Shown: one piece after another, positions 24,955 through 36,309 of the stretch
Layout of the letters: every line of letters starts with the position of its first letter
Numbering within the stretch: position 1 is the first letter of the stretch
Assembly (NCBI RefSeq): GCF_902635505.1
Contig: NC_045427.1
Span: 622,244,665 to 622,308,664 of the forward strand
DNA length: 64,000 bases
Direction of reading: 5' to 3'
Source: Sarcophilus harrisii
Lineage: Eukaryota; Chordata; Mammalia; Dasyuromorphia; Dasyuridae
Notes under the pieces: generated by a model
What the model saw: only the letters and a program-made list of their open reading frames with translations
What the model was told of the DNA's origin: nothing
Databases searched by the model: none
Program-made: the position numbers and the translations under genes

Positions 24955-25110
24955 TTTTTTCAACTTAAAATCCTAAATTACCCAGAGAACTGAAAAGTTT
25001 ACTGACTTGCCCACAGTCACATGGTTAGTCTTAAGTAGAAATTAATCTTTATCCCAAATTCTCCTGGCCAAGAATTCATCTCTCTGTCCACTGCACTATC
25101 CTGAGGATAT
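24955..25110 (-). repeat. MIR-type SINE fragment
   Basis: Antisense MIR: 'actgacttgcccacagtcac', 'atggttag', then 'ctccactgcactatcctg'-like end. Diverged. Confidence 0.6.
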
Positions 25111-25504
25111 TATATTAACATTTAATTTTAACTGATGAAGTGGCTAGGAATGACTAAGTTTGAGTTATCTTCAAGTTATTTAGTAATCATAATTGTTCTC
25201 AATACGTTTTGCCTGTGAAATCTTAGCTTGATAGATTTGTCTTTACTTTAGTATACATTGACAGAACCAGTATGGATCTGAATCAGTAATCAGGTGCACA
25301 CAAAAGCAAGCAGGTCTGAGAAGTAAGTGTTGAGTCAGCTATCCTACTTTTATTTTCTAACAAATTAATGCTTATATAGACTGAAGCAAAACTAAAAGTA
25401 GCAAGCATTTGCTTTTCAGATACCTTCATGTTATTCAGAGAAAAAAAAGTTTATTGTATTCAACACATCCACCAGATAATTTAGGCTAAGAAATCTGTGA
25501 CATT

Positions 25505-25690
25505 GTGTGTGTGTGACAGAGAAAATAAACAGAGAGACAGACAGACAGACAGACAGACACAAGGACAAAGATGGAGAGAGAGGCAATGAAACAGAGAAAC
25601 AGTGACAGAGAAAGAGACAGACACAGAGTGACAGAGAGACAGAAACAGAAATATACAGACAGAGAGGCAGACAGAGAGCAGAGTCACAGT
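25505..25690. repeat. (GACA)n/(GAGA)n microsatellite
   Basis: Preceded by a short (GT)n run. Six uninterrupted gaca units, then degenerate agac/agag units to about 25680. It produces spurious Ser/Leu/Cys-rich minus frames. Confidence 0.9.
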
Positions 25691-27689
25691 AGTATAACCA
25701 CACAAAAACCTTACCTTTAGAAATCCCCAAACAGATAAAATGGATAAAACTTTTGGAATCATAATTGGAAAAGATTTCCCAGTGTTTAGAAGGTTCTGTT
25801 CATGATAGCTTATCCATATTGCTTGCTAATGAAGAGACTTTATCTGCCGTACCCTTATCACAAGAGGATGGAATTCTCTTTTATAAATGTTCTTTTTTTT
25901 TTTTTTTGTATAGTATTTCTAATACATGTTCTTTTATTACAATCACTATTATCATGTCCTTTCTTTCTAGAATGATATTCTCCTATGACTGTTTTTAGAA
26001 ATGATAATTCTTTCACACTGGGAAAAACCAATATTTGTGATCTGTTTCTTAATGGATTATATATTGGGCTTCCTCCCAAAAATAAGATGAGCTGGAAAAA
26101 AATATGGCACAAACTACAACCAATGAAGATTTCTTGAAGCAGTTGATCACTTTTAGATATCAGGAACTGTAGCTAAAAAGCTGTATTTTGCGTTTTCATT
26201 GAATAGAGTTGTATTTGTTGCCAGTTTTTGACATTTTTTTTTTTTTGCCAATGTCTTTTGCCGTTAGCATGAAGTAGAACAGACATGATTTACTAAGGAA
26301 TTTATCAAAAATTGCATTCTATCACTGGTAGGAGGATTAAAACACAGAGAAAATGTTTTGAATGTAGCTTTTGCTCAAGTAATTTCCATCTCTTTACTTG
26401 TGAGAAAGAGGGTTATATCTCCATTTCTATGTCCTAATGTTATTATAGCTTTGTTCTTTCTACACTTCACTCCTTTTAGGGTGAATTATTTTTCCAGCTT
26501 CCTTGTTTCTCCTATGTTTTCATGTTCCATTTTTTTCTTAACACTCTCTTTGAGCCTTCCTAGATCCACCTGGTCTTCCCTATTAAAGTTCCTGTGATAC
26601 CTCTCAATTTTTTATTTTATTTGATAAAAACCCAAGAAAGAAACTAAATCAAGCAAAAATAATACATATATCATCTTATTATTATTTTCTATTACTCTCT
26701 GATGAAGAGTGATGAATGTGTCTCTCATTTGTACCTGTGGTGCACCTGTCAGCCAGAAATACAACAAACCTTAGAGCCCCCAAATCCAAAGAAGATGGTG
26801 GCTTTTGAAGCCATGAATAGGAAACCAGTCATTTTCATGATGTGTTCATAAAGATTTCCAGCACAATGAAGAAAAGTGATCCTCAATATGTATTTTTTGG
26901 TTTCCAGTACACACAATCCCTCCTCTCTTTTTCTGTACAAGGAGCTCCAGAACATCTCTAGACTACTTTTTTTTTTATAACTGTGAGACTGGTTTAAGAG
27001 TGGTTAAAGGTATGTACTATAGGGAATTCTAAAAAGTTGAAAGCCTGAATGATTACATACAAGCTTCTCTTCTACTCACAACAATTACAAAAATACACTG
27101 AATGATGTAATAAGATCAATAATAATAAGAAAAGGGGAAGTGAGGCAGACTCTTTAACAGTAATTTCTTGACTTAAAAATGATAGAAATTGGAAGTGGTG
27201 CTTTGCATTCTTCTGAGTTGCAAGTATTAAATTGTGCACATGAGCCAGGCTCCAATTGTGCTCCTGTTCTCTGAGCTCTGTAAGGTAGCTTACACAAATC
27301 ATGTCACATTGAAATTCCTTTATTCAGAATATTTGGGCTGGATGGTTCTACAACTTAAAGACAGGATGGGAAGAATGTTTATGATTTGGGAGTGATAGTA
27401 GGTGAAACAAAACTTGGTGCTATGACTAGGACAAGAACATAGGATCACTAGGCTGGTTTCAACCATATGTAACACAAAGAGAAGGCAGTGGCAGCTATTG
27501 CCTGTTAATTTTTAATGTAGACTACAGAAAAGACAATATAGAACAAAAATATGTGCATAGGATCCTATAGTATTTGTTCAATGAATTAGGGGAAGAGTAA
27601 AGTTCTATAAGCAAAGCTTCTAAACTTTGAGATAAGATTAAGGAACAGTTGCAAGAATTAGAAGGATTCAGAAGAGGAAGGAAACAAGC
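25691..27689. other. About 2 kb with no feature recognised
   Basis: AT-rich. Poly-T runs at about 25892 and 26227. A 68-codon minus frame (26749-26955) is short and unrecognised. No clear repeat. Confidence 0.35.
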
Positions 27690-27760
27690 ATTTTTAAAGG
27701 CACATATTACATGTCAGGCCCTGTGCTAAGTGCTTTACAAATATCTCATTTGAACATCAA
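27690..27760 (+). repeat. Old mammalian repeat ('ccctgtgctaagtgctttac')
   Basis: 'atgtcaggccctgtgctaag' then 'tgctttacaaatatctcatt', the usual head of a MIR-associated repeat in sense. Confidence 0.55.
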
Positions 27761-28134
27761 TTTTTGAAAATGATCTTTCCTGATGAGATTTCCTTTCTTC
27801 TAAACAGGCTTTAAATCCAAACCACATAGGTACATAACACATTAGACTTATTAAAAATTAGTAAATAATGTTCTCAGATAGCTTCTGAAATATTTCTCCA
27901 AGGAAATAACTGTATAACTACGAGAAATACAATCCACACATGTACATGTATGCACATACATATAAAGAGATGTACTAGCTAAGAATCATTTTATAATAAT
28001 TTTAGAAAAGAATTAGTTTTTTTATCACATTTTCATATCTGTATGAACTCCTGCCTATAATTGTTGTTGTTTATGAAATTGTCTTTGAATTAATAATACA
28101 TTTTATCACATCATACAATATAGTGAGAATAATA

Positions 28135-28232
28135 AGGTCAGACTTTACTGTTGTTTATCAGTCATATCTGACACCCTATTTGGGATTTTCTTGCTTGGCA
28201 AAGATATTGGAGTGTTTTGACATTTCCTTTTC
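28135..28232 (-). repeat. Mar1/SINE1-type SINE, 3' part (split by LTR)
   Basis: Antisense SINE: 'tcagtcatatctgacaccct', 'tttgggattttcttg', 'ggcaaagatattggagtg'. It is interrupted exactly at 28232 by the LTR and resumes at 28629. Confidence 0.8.
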
Positions 28233-28628
28233 TGTAATGGGCTGAGGTTTGAGTTGATGCACTGAGGTCCCAAGTACGTGAGGCTAAATAGTAATTGGAC
28301 TATACTCTATTAATGTACATGATTGGATAAAGAATGGTCCCTGCCCACTCTCTGTGCAAGTCCTGATGTGTTGTATAGGAAATGATGATTTTGGTGGGTG
28401 GAGACAGAAAGACAGGAAGAGAAGCTGAGAGAGGTTGACCTTGGTTCCATACTCCTAGCTGCTGGTCGTGTGGCTGCTGGTTTAGCTAGCTTCTTGACTC
28501 AGCTACACACATTGCTAATGCCCATTCTCTTCCATCTCCAATCTTTCTTCACTGGGAATAAAGACTGATGATTTTCCCCTAACCTGAATTCCTGACTCCG
28601 GCTGATTTTAAAATACGTGGTCTTCACA
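28233..28628. mobile_element. Solo LTR of an endogenous retrovirus
   Basis: A 396-base insertion inside a SINE, starting TGTAATGGG and ending TCTTCACA (TG...CA). It is flanked by the same six bases, cttttc, at 28227-28232 and 28629-28634. An AATAAA at 28557-28562 lies in the right place for the LTR poly(A) signal and suggests plus orientation. No internal retroviral sequence remains, so it looks like a recombined solo LTR. A six-base duplication favours a class II (beta-like) element. The intact ends suggest a moderate age. The exact family is not known to me. Confidence 0.8.
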
Positions 28629-28780
28629 CTTTTCCAATTTATTTTACAGATGAGGACACTGAGGCAAACAGGGTTAAGTGACTTACCTAGGGTCATGAAA
28701 TTAGTAAGTGTCTGAGACTGGATTTAAACTCAGGTTCCCCTGATTCCTGTCCATTGCTCCTCCTAGTTGCCTTAGGTCAG
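28629..28780 (-). repeat. Mar1/SINE1-type SINE, 5' part (split by LTR)
   Basis: Continues the interrupted SINE: 'attttacagatgaggacact', 'gaggcaaacagggttaagtg', 'agtaagtgtctgagactgga', ending 'cctcctagttgcctta'. Confidence 0.85.
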
Positions 28781-29639
28781 TAGAATTCCACACAAAATCA
28801 CAGCTCTCTGAAGTGCTTAAGCAACCCATAAGCTTTACAATTCTTGTCCAAATCTTGAATACAGCCCAATACATGGCAGACCTTCTTCTGATCTTATCAC
28901 ACTGCAACACTTGGGGTGTCCATTTCTTATCCTCTTCTCCTACTACATCATCAACCATTTTTTTTCTGATCATACATATCCTTTATGTTTTTTTATGATA
29001 CTCTATATAAACAAATCACTCACCATAGTAGCTTTTCCATATTCTTTGTTTCCCTTCAAGTTTTGCACAGCTCATTCTTTCCTTTCCCTTTCAACTGAGA
29101 ATCTGCTCTCATATTCCTTTGAAAAAAATGTCATTTTCAGAAAATTTTTTCTTATTGCTGTTGGAACTGGCCTGTTGCTAGACTAGTCAGGCATTAACTG
29201 AGAGAAGTGATTCCACTTTCTACCATCAATTTACTGATCTATAAGGAAGTTCCTATGTACCTAATGTTATTTGAATCAGGTATATTTAGGTTAGGAACAC
29301 AAATATTTAATGACCAAATTCAATTTATCAAACTTCACCTAATCATGTAGGGAACATTAATACTTTTTTTCCCTGATCACAATGTCTTTGTGTTTTATAG
29401 AATGACAATTGCATATTAGACCATTCATTGATTAATAATCCCTGAGGTTTTCCTCTCTTTCAATCCCTGTGAATTCACCCAGACAAAAACAATTTGATAT
29501 AAAAACAGAGACCCACAAATTTGTCTGTCTATATACAAGATTACTAGTGTACAAATAAGCCCTATTGGTGTACCTGTAGGGCTGGGGAGCAGCATATTTA
29601 TATTCCTTTGAGTAATAAGCCATTTGACTTGTGATTCTT
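28781..29639. other. No feature recognised
   Basis: AT-rich, with several overlapping short frames and no recognised repeat or gene. Confidence 0.35.
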
Positions 29640-30200
29640 TGGGCAATTATATCCCTTCTCAGTAACGCAACTATGATTTTCTTATGCTCCTGGGTTCCTT
29701 ATCTCATACCAGTCAAATATCTTTTACCATTATTTCTTCCTTCAATCTTTTCTCACACGAAGAGATGGGCCTTTTTCTTACCAAGGCAAATCAGTTTTCA
29801 TATTCAAGAGATTAAATTTCCTCACATCTATTCCAGCATACTACCTTGTCTTTACACTTAGTCTCTGGCTAATATTTTATCATTGCCTGCCTAGTGGCTG
29901 CTTTCCATAGACATACCTATTTCTCCCTTTCTTCAACACATGTTCAATTGATTCCTCATTTCTATCAGCTATAATCCTATAACCATCTTTTTTTTTTATG
30001 GTCCTAAAAAGGTCATATAAAATGGTGAATTCTTTTCCACTCCTCTTACTAGCTTCTTAACTTTTTACAACCCAGCTTTTAATCCCATCATTTCATCAAA
30101 ACTTTCTCTCTTTTACAGTTACTGTTGATCTCTTAGTTGTGATCTCTTAAGTTTATCCTTTTAGCTTACTTCCCAGTGTCCTTTTCTAGATCCTCATTAA
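29640..30200. other. Pyrimidine-rich stretch, possible old L2/CR1 remnant
   Basis: Pyrimidine-rich plus strand, with a weak L2-like run near 30110-30190 ('gttgatctcttagttgtgat'). Same style as 19390-20110. Not certain. Confidence 0.3.
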
Positions 30201-30859
30201 AGATCTAGCAGGATCTAACAGGAAGTTATATCAATTAAATTAGCAAATATATTAAAACAGATAAAACTTAATGTTGGAAATACTATGGAACAATGGGTAG
30301 ACTATTATACTATTTGTACATTTGTGCCATCATTTTCAAAAGCGATATTCAATTCAGTGCAAAAATTTAATATGTATCTACTTTGTGCAAGTTATTGATA
30401 AATAGTGATATACAGTGAGAATTACAAAACTATTGAGATCTTTGACCTAGAGATGCAATCACTAGGACAGTATTCTAAGAGTGTTATTGAAAGGAAAACC
30501 CATATTTCTTTGTATAAAAAAATCTATATTTCTTTATCATGATATTAAAAGAAAGCAGTATGGACAATGATCAGTGAATGACAGAATAAATATATATTTA
30601 TGAACATGATAGTTTTATATACTATAGAGCAGCAAATAGGAGGAATACCCTAAAAACAAAGAAAAACTGAAGTAATCCAGAGGAAAGAAAGCACAGTCCA
30701 GTCATTTGAACATGAACAAAACTGTATAAAATAATAAAAAACAATAACAGCCACAAATTTTAAAAATTACAGAAAAAGAAAAGATAAAAAAGAACATGCT
30801 GAAGAAAACAGTAATTTTAAAAAAATCTTTTGTTTAAATTAATATATATTCAAAAGCCA
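30201..30859. other. AT-rich DNA with a piece of old repeat
   Basis: About 30355-30430 resembles the old 'tctactttgtgcaag' repeat in sense. Otherwise unrecognised. Confidence 0.3.
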
Positions 30860-30970
30860 AAATCTGACCTCAAAGTCAAGAAAATCTAGCTTCAAGTCCT
30901 GGACTTGACACATGCTAGCAGTGTTAATCTGATAAAATCATTCAACCTCTCATGGCTCTAGACAACTATT
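30860..30970 (+). repeat. MIR/Mar1-type SINE fragment
   Basis: 'tgacctcaaagtcaagaaaa', 'cttcaagtcctggacttgac', 'tgataaaatcattcaacctc'. The A-box side is missing. Confidence 0.55.
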
Positions 30971-31150
30971 AGTGGCAGAGAAGATGCTGGCCTTCCCGTG
31001 TAGTGGGAATTGTTTTCTTGTAATTTACTATACCAAGGAAATAACCATTTCATTTTTTAAAAATGGAAAAAAAATGAAAAATTTGCAATTTTTTGTTTTG
31101 AACTGTGTAACTTATGTTTTGAGTATTTTGAATATTCACTTTTGGTGATA

Positions 31151-31155
31151 AATAG

Positions 31156-31197
<42 letters not shown>

Positions 31198-31205
31198 CTA
31201 TATTT
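31151..31205. repeat. (TA)n microsatellite
   Basis: Impure TA array with three interruptions. Confidence 0.9.
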
Positions 31206-32015
31206 TTTCTTTATCAAGGAAGCAATAAAAAGTAAATGGGAACATAAGCTACTATGTAGCCATAGAAATTTGTGTCTGCATGAAGAAAGGTGGCAATTCT
31301 ACTGAACTTATATAATGATCATACTTAAATCTGGAAGTCCACATTTTAAGAATAACATCATAGTCTGTTACCTTATCATAGCACTGAAGTAATCTAGCTA
31401 TTGTTTGACCAAATTGGTGAAGCTTAAGCTCTGGTATATTGCAGAAAATTGAAATCTTTGAGTATGATACTAGAAATGTCATTCTGAAGATAATATCAAG
31501 ATACTTACCATCAAGAGGCTGCCTATGATGGGATAAATCCATTGATCATAATTGGTCATAGCTAGTTGGCAAATTACATCATGTGAAGGATTCAAAAACT
31601 ATATGATATAACAAAAAGTTGGTAAGACTTCTCCTTTCTCTCTTCTGGCTTCTGGCTTCTCTGACCAGAAGTTAGAAATGTATAAGTTAGTTGTCTAACT
31701 TTAAAAAAGGAAGATTATTTAATCAATAAATGGGCTTTCATATAGAAGAATAACACTTATTCAAAATAGATTCTGAAGTCAGATTTCAAAGTAAATGAAA
31801 GGTCAGTAAAGGTACATTTTGATTTGACATAAAGAATATTCTAAGGATTTAAAATAATCTCAAAATGTAAATAGTCATTTAGGGAGATCTTTTTCACTTA
31901 AAGTTTCCAGGAAAAGTATGGGAGATCATTTGCCAAACAATGTGAAGCGAGGAAAGGAGTCCTATAACAGCTTGTCTTAGATGACTTTAAGTTCCTTTCC
32001 AACTCTGAAATTACT
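31206..32015. other. 3' flank of OR copy 1, nothing recognised
   Basis: AT-rich flank downstream of the OR stop codon. An AATAAA overlaps the stop itself (minus strand, 32015-32020); this is likely chance. Confidence 0.35.
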
Positions 32016-32957
32016 TTATTTCATAGGTTTCTTTCTATATAGAGCATCTCTCAAGGCCTTTTGGACTTGCTTATTCCGTAGTGTATAAATGAAAGGATTC
32101 AGCAAAGGGGTGATTACAGTGTTCACAAGGGCAGCCTCTTTATTAGCTTCTAGTCTATCAGCCTGCTTTGGTTTCACATATATAAAAACACAACTTCCAT
32201 ATGTCAGAACTAGGACAATGAGGTGGGAAGAACAGGTGGAAAAGGCTTTCTGTCTCTCTTTGGCAGATGGGAGATGAACTATGGTAGTTATTATATGGGT
32301 ATATGATATGATTGTTATTGTGAGGGAAGACAGAATAGTAACTACTGAAAGAAGAAAGGATAATGATTCAACAGTACTGGTGTCAGAACATGAAAGATGC
32401 ACCAGAGGACCAAGGTCACAGAAGAAATGGTTGATGACATTAAAGTCACAGAAAGATAACTGAGAGACCATTAGGATTAGACCAATGATTAACATGAAAC
32501 CCAAAAGATAGCAGGATAAGACTAAGAGGAAACAAACCTTCATGTTCATGATGTTGTGGTAATGCAGAGGGTTACAGATTGCCATATACCTATCCAGGGA
32601 CATCACAGCCAAAAGGAAGAAGCATGTTGACCCCAAAAATAGAAAGAAAAAAGTTTGGGTGAGGCAGGCAGCAAAGGAAATTGTTTGCATTCCTGAAAGA
32701 AAGATTGCTAGTAGTTTGGGAATAACAGTTGTTATAAAGCAGCTTTCAAGGAACGAGAAGTTACTTAGGAAAAAATACATTGGTGTTTGGAGGCAGTGGT
32801 CAGACCATGTGATGGTGATAATGACAATACTTCCCATGATGGACACTAAGTACAAAAGCAAGTGGACCATGAAGAGGGGTTTCCCCAGATGTTGGACAGC
32901 AGGAAATCCCTCCAGGATAAATTCTTGGACAGTTGTCAAATTATCTATTTTCCCCAT
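32016..32957 (-). CDS. Class II olfactory receptor, family 6-like (copy 1)
   Basis: Single-exon G protein-coupled odorant receptor of 313 residues, a normal OR length. Family knowledge: these sit in the ciliary membrane of olfactory neurons and signal through G-olf. Visible motifs: N-glycosylation site NLT at 6-8; PMYFFL at 59-64; Cys98, which pairs with ECL2; MSLDRYMAIC at 119-128; ECL2 cysteines 170, 180 and 190; SY at 218-219; KAFSTCSSHL at 237-246; NPFIY at 287-291. The start at 32957 is chosen because the second OR in the window aligns to it without a gap, and because a likely splice acceptor lies 14 bases upstream. The longer reading frame to 33083 would be intronic. Oddity: the TM1 'GN' motif reads GS (N1.50 is Ser43, codon AGT). 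The frame is otherwise intact. Family 6 is my best match, perhaps OR6E/OR49-like from memory. The OR call is near certain; the subfamily is not. Confidence 0.95.
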   Translation of the reverse strand: MGKIDNLTTVQEFILEGFPAVQHLGKPLFMVHLLLYLVSIMGSIVIITITWSDHCLQTPMYFFLSNFSFLESCFITTVIPKLLAIFLSGMQTISFAACLTQTFFFLFLGSTCFFLLAVMSLDRYMAICNPLHYHNIMNMKVCFLLVLSCYLLGFMLIIGLILMVSQLSFCDFNVINHFFCDLGPLVHLSCSDTSTVESLSFLLSVVTILSSLTITIISYTHIITTIVHLPSAKERQKAFSTCSSHLIVLVLTYGSCVFIYVKPKQADRLEANKEAALVNTVITPLLNPFIYTLRNKQVQKALRDALYRKKPMK

Positions 32958-32970
32958 GTGCTTTACAGGA

Positions 32971-32985
32971 CCTATAATGAATAAA
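32971..32985 (-). promoter_or_regulatory. Predicted 3' splice acceptor of OR copy 1
   Basis: On the minus strand a T-rich stretch ends in TTCATTATAG, followed by an exon starting GTCCTGTAAAGCAC and then the ATG. Position and exon start match the acceptor of the other OR (TATAG then GTTCC). ORs commonly have an upstream non-coding exon spliced just before the start codon. Predicted by eye only. Confidence 0.5.
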
Positions 32986-33171
32986 GAATCATTAATGAAT
33001 AAAAAATATGAAATATAAGGGAGGGGAAATCTTATGTTTATATGCAATATATAGGGAAAGAACCATAAAAGGGGACAGTCCAAATGAAAAGGAATTTTTG
33101 GAGGACCAGGAAATATTGATAGTTTTCTAGTAATACATGAGTTTGAAATGAAACTTAATAAGTGTTTAAGC

Positions 33172-33221
33172 TATATATATATATATATATATATACATAC
33201 ACATATATGTATATATATATG
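33172..33221. repeat. (TA)n microsatellite
   Basis: TA array with CATA interruptions, just upstream of OR copy 1. Confidence 0.9.
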
Positions 33222-33469
33222 CATTCAATCACTATATATTTTAAATGTGTGCAATTGTTGGCCTATTTCAAATTTAATTAATCAACAAGGTATTAATTCA
33301 GTAGACAGGAGTAAAATCTAGTCTGAATTTTTAATTTCAATTATGCATCAAAAATATGGTAATTACTATTTTCAGTGGTTTGATTTCATGTTCAATTTTT
33401 TTTTGAGGGGGCAGATGTAGGCTTGTGATTTCATAGATATAGGGAACTCTGAAATATAGCCCAGTAACT

Positions 33470-33625
33470 ATTATGCACTTTATAATCTTAGAGAATTTCC
33501 TGCAGTACTGAGAAGGTATGTGAGTTTTCCAGGATTATGTAACTGCTAGGTGTCAAGACTTATACCCAAGATTTCCATCCTAAAAAACTCTGTCTATCCA
33601 CTTTACCACTGTCCCTCATTTTAGA
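33470..33625 (-). repeat. MIR-type SINE fragment
   Basis: Antisense, diverged: 'aatttcctgcagtactgaga', 'gtaactgctaggtgtcaaga', 'tctatccactttaccact'. Confidence 0.5.
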
Positions 33626-33669
33626 CATTACAAAATTTAAATTTGTTCCTGATATTTTTTAAGCAATAA

Positions 33670-33890
33670 TTTACATTTCCATAGCACTTTATAATTTAAG
33701 TGCATTTTGAAAAGGTCCTCACCAGAGACATAAATTAAGGAAGTGTTGTTATCCCCATTTTAGTGAGGATTTTAGCTTTAGGTGATTAAGCTGGGCTTCA
33801 GAGAGATCAAATGATTTGCTTAGTCAAAAAAGCATCAGAATTTTGTCCATCATCTGTTTGTTCAGTCTTCTGATATAAAATCCAATGCCT
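33670..33890 (-). repeat. MIR-type SINE fragment
   Basis: Antisense: 'catagcactttataattt', 'tgttatccccattttagtga', 'atgatttgcttagtc'. Confidence 0.6.
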
Positions 33891-34089
33891 TTTTAATATG
33901 TTTCTTTTATTTAAGTAATTAATATTCTATCTTTAAGGAAAGGTTTGGTTATAGGACAACCTCTAATCCAAACAGTTTATGCTAATGTTCAAAAATAAAA
34001 AGTTAAATCAAAACAATGTCTTTCCAGAAAATAGTCAATGCAGTATCAATTTAACCTAATTTCATGTGTAGTTTTATTAGTTGAGAGGC

Positions 34090-34204
34090 AAAATGATGTA
34101 ATGGAAGTAGAGCTGGTCTCAAACTTAGGAAGATCTGGAATCAAATTCTGTCTTTAGCATATATGGTCTGTGTGACTGTGAGTAAGCCACAGGACATTCT
34201 CAGT
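34090..34204 (+). repeat. MIR/Mar1-type SINE fragment
   Basis: Sense head of a tRNA-derived SINE: 'aatgatgtaatggaagtaga', 'ggaatcaaattctgtcttta', 'gtgactgtgagtaagccac'. Confidence 0.6.
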
Positions 34205-34345
34205 GCCCTGGATGAGAGGTGTCAAACCCACTACCCACTGGCTGCATGCTGCCCACAATCCTGCTGAGTGTTGCAGGAACAAGATTAAAATGTAGTTTTA
34301 ATCTGAGTTTAATGTACTGATGTTTTAATTAAAGAAAATCAATAG
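34205..34345 (-). mobile_element. hAT-like non-autonomous DNA transposon remnant
   Basis: Starts with 'gagaggtgtcaaac', like the CAGAGGTGTCAAAC terminal repeat of a family I remember from marsupial genomes. It continues with 'gctgcatgctgcccacaatc' and 'ttgcaggaacaagattaaaa'. The same family occurs in the other orientation at 35075-35270. Superfamily assignment is from memory. Confidence 0.4.
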
Positions 34346-34739
34346 ATAATTCAATGGCTGGCTCAGGGGGTACCTTATATTTGATTTAGTTGCCCCCTGT
34401 TTTTTGAGTTTATACTACTATTCTAGACAGTTTTACAAAACTACAAATTTCACAGAAAGTTCTGATCTGGATAAACAGATGACATTTCCTCATCTGGGAA
34501 TTTTCTGTACTGTGAAATCACATGTAGTTTCTATCCACTTTTTAATTACTATTTATCATAATAGTAACTAGAATCTAATAATCTTTTGGAATCAAGGATT
34601 ACATTTGTTCCAAGATGAGGGATTAAAATAAATCTTTAGTGGAAGGAAGCATAGTATATTAATAGTAAATCAGAAATCTATTATACAATGACTATGTCAT
34701 TGAGAATTACTTGATGGGGTTACATTATGTAAAATAATG
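34346..34739. other. No feature recognised
   Basis: AT-rich, nothing recognised. Confidence 0.35.
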
Positions 34740-34992
34740 GCATCTATGTTTTACAGTGGATAGAGTACTGGGCCTAAAGTTAAGTAGTCTGATCTTCCTG
34801 AGTTGAAATAAGACCAAATCAAATACTTGTTAGCTATGTGACTCTGGACAAATCACTTAATCCTATTTGCCTCAGTCTCCTCATATGTAAAATGAGCTGG
34901 AGAAGAAAAGAAAACTACTCCAGGATCTCTGCCAAGAAAACCCCAAATAGAGTCATGAAGAGTCAAATGTGATTGAAACAACTAAACAATAA
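34740..34992 (+). repeat. Mar1/SINE1-type SINE, nearly full length
   Basis: 'acagtggatagagtactggg', 'tagctatgtgactctggaca', 'tcacttaatcctatttgcct', 'aatgagctggagaagaaaag', 'tctctgccaagaaaacccca', 'gtcatgaagagtcaaatgtg'. All landmarks are in order. Confidence 0.85.
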
Positions 34993-35074
34993 CATACAAA
35001 ATTGCATCAAATCCATCCAGATTTCTGATCCCTATTGTGCACTATTCATGATGACCCAGATTGAAAAGCATGTT

Positions 35075-35270
35075 GGAGTCTAAATAGTGGTATCCTTTTC
35101 AAATAGAAATGAGGCCCACTAACCCATACAAAAGAAGCTCTGAGGATAGAATATTGATCTACAAAACTACATATTAATACTATATATGGTCTGTTATATT
35201 TTTATTTATCTTGTTAAATATTTAGCAATTTCATTTCAATCTGCTTCAGGTTTCTGTGGCAACTTTAGTC
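35075..35270 (+). mobile_element. hAT-like remnant, opposite orientation
   Basis: 'tcaaatagaaatgaggccca', 'tacatattaatactatatat', 'tttttatttatcttgttaaa', 'atttcatttcaatctgcttc'. The interior matches the family seen reversed at 34205-34345. Ends are eroded. Confidence 0.4.
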
Positions 35271-36309
35271 TACTTCACCACAAAGATGGAAACATTAGAT
35301 AAGCAAGCAAATTGAAGAGAGCACTCATATACCTGGGTTTGCAAGATCCAGAAGTTAGAAACTTGGCTTTCTCTTGTTTTCATCTTCTACAACCTAGACT
35401 GAGATAAAGGAAAAAAAGAGAAAATATTTTCATTTTAGATATTTTCATGTTATGAGAGTAAGACTTTAGAGACACACTTGTAGTAGATAAGGGTAACAAG
35501 GCCTGTCTTTATTTTTACTTCCAATTTCCAAGCCATGTTTTGAAAAATTGGCCTTCAAAAATAAACAGTATACAGGATTTTAGTCACATGCATACCTTGA
35601 TTATTGAAATCCAAAGACAGATTAATTGTATAGTTATATTTATTGAAATTTTAGTAAGATGGCATGGCTTCCTTCCCTCATATCTTGGATATTCTCCTTA
35701 GGACAATGCTTTGTTCATCTCTTGCATCTTGGGAAATAAAGAGAGTTTGAGTTCTAAGTACCCATTTAAAGGAGAACAGAGTTCCCCTCAGCAAGATTTT
35801 TCTTTTACATTTACATGTATTTTCTAGGACACATACCTTTATATTAGTCTTTAATTTTATATCCCATTTTCCAGAATTAGATTCTTACACTATTATATTC
35901 AGAGTTAGGACTGATCTTCCTTAATGATCCAGAGCATCTGTGATATGTTTCTCAATAGATTATTTATTATGGTCATGCAAAAGGCAATAAGATAGACAGA
36001 CCTTTGCCACACCCAGAAGTCATTAGAATTAGCAAGAACAAAATATTGAAGAACCCAAAGCCTAGGGAGGATTCTCTTGAGATAGTTATAGAAATTCCCT
36101 TTAGGAAACTAATTGGTCACTTTTGAAAATCTGAAAGTACAGCATTCAGATTGTACTTATATCTTATAGTAAAGTATGTACAGACTAATATTTGTGTTTA
36201 ATGGTAGCGTCTCTAAGTTGGGAGAGAAGGGAAGAAAAAAATTTACATGGTATTTTGTTATATTTTTGAAAGGAATAGCAAACTGTGCATAGTATATTTG
36301 TAGTTTCAT
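35271..36309. other. No feature recognised
   Basis: About 1 kb, AT-rich, no repeat or gene recognised. Confidence 0.35.

Noticed and set aside
25431-25762. Two overlapping minus frames rich in Ser, Leu, Val and Cys
   Set aside because: Read-through of the (GACA)n array.
32659-33018. Plus-strand 119-codon frame (and the similar one at 58829-59146)
   Set aside because: Antisense shadows of the two OR genes; they resemble each other only because the OR genes do.
32958-33083. 42-residue amino-terminal extension of OR copy 1
   Set aside because: Lies upstream of the predicted splice acceptor, is absent from the other OR, and would make an abnormally long OR amino terminus.
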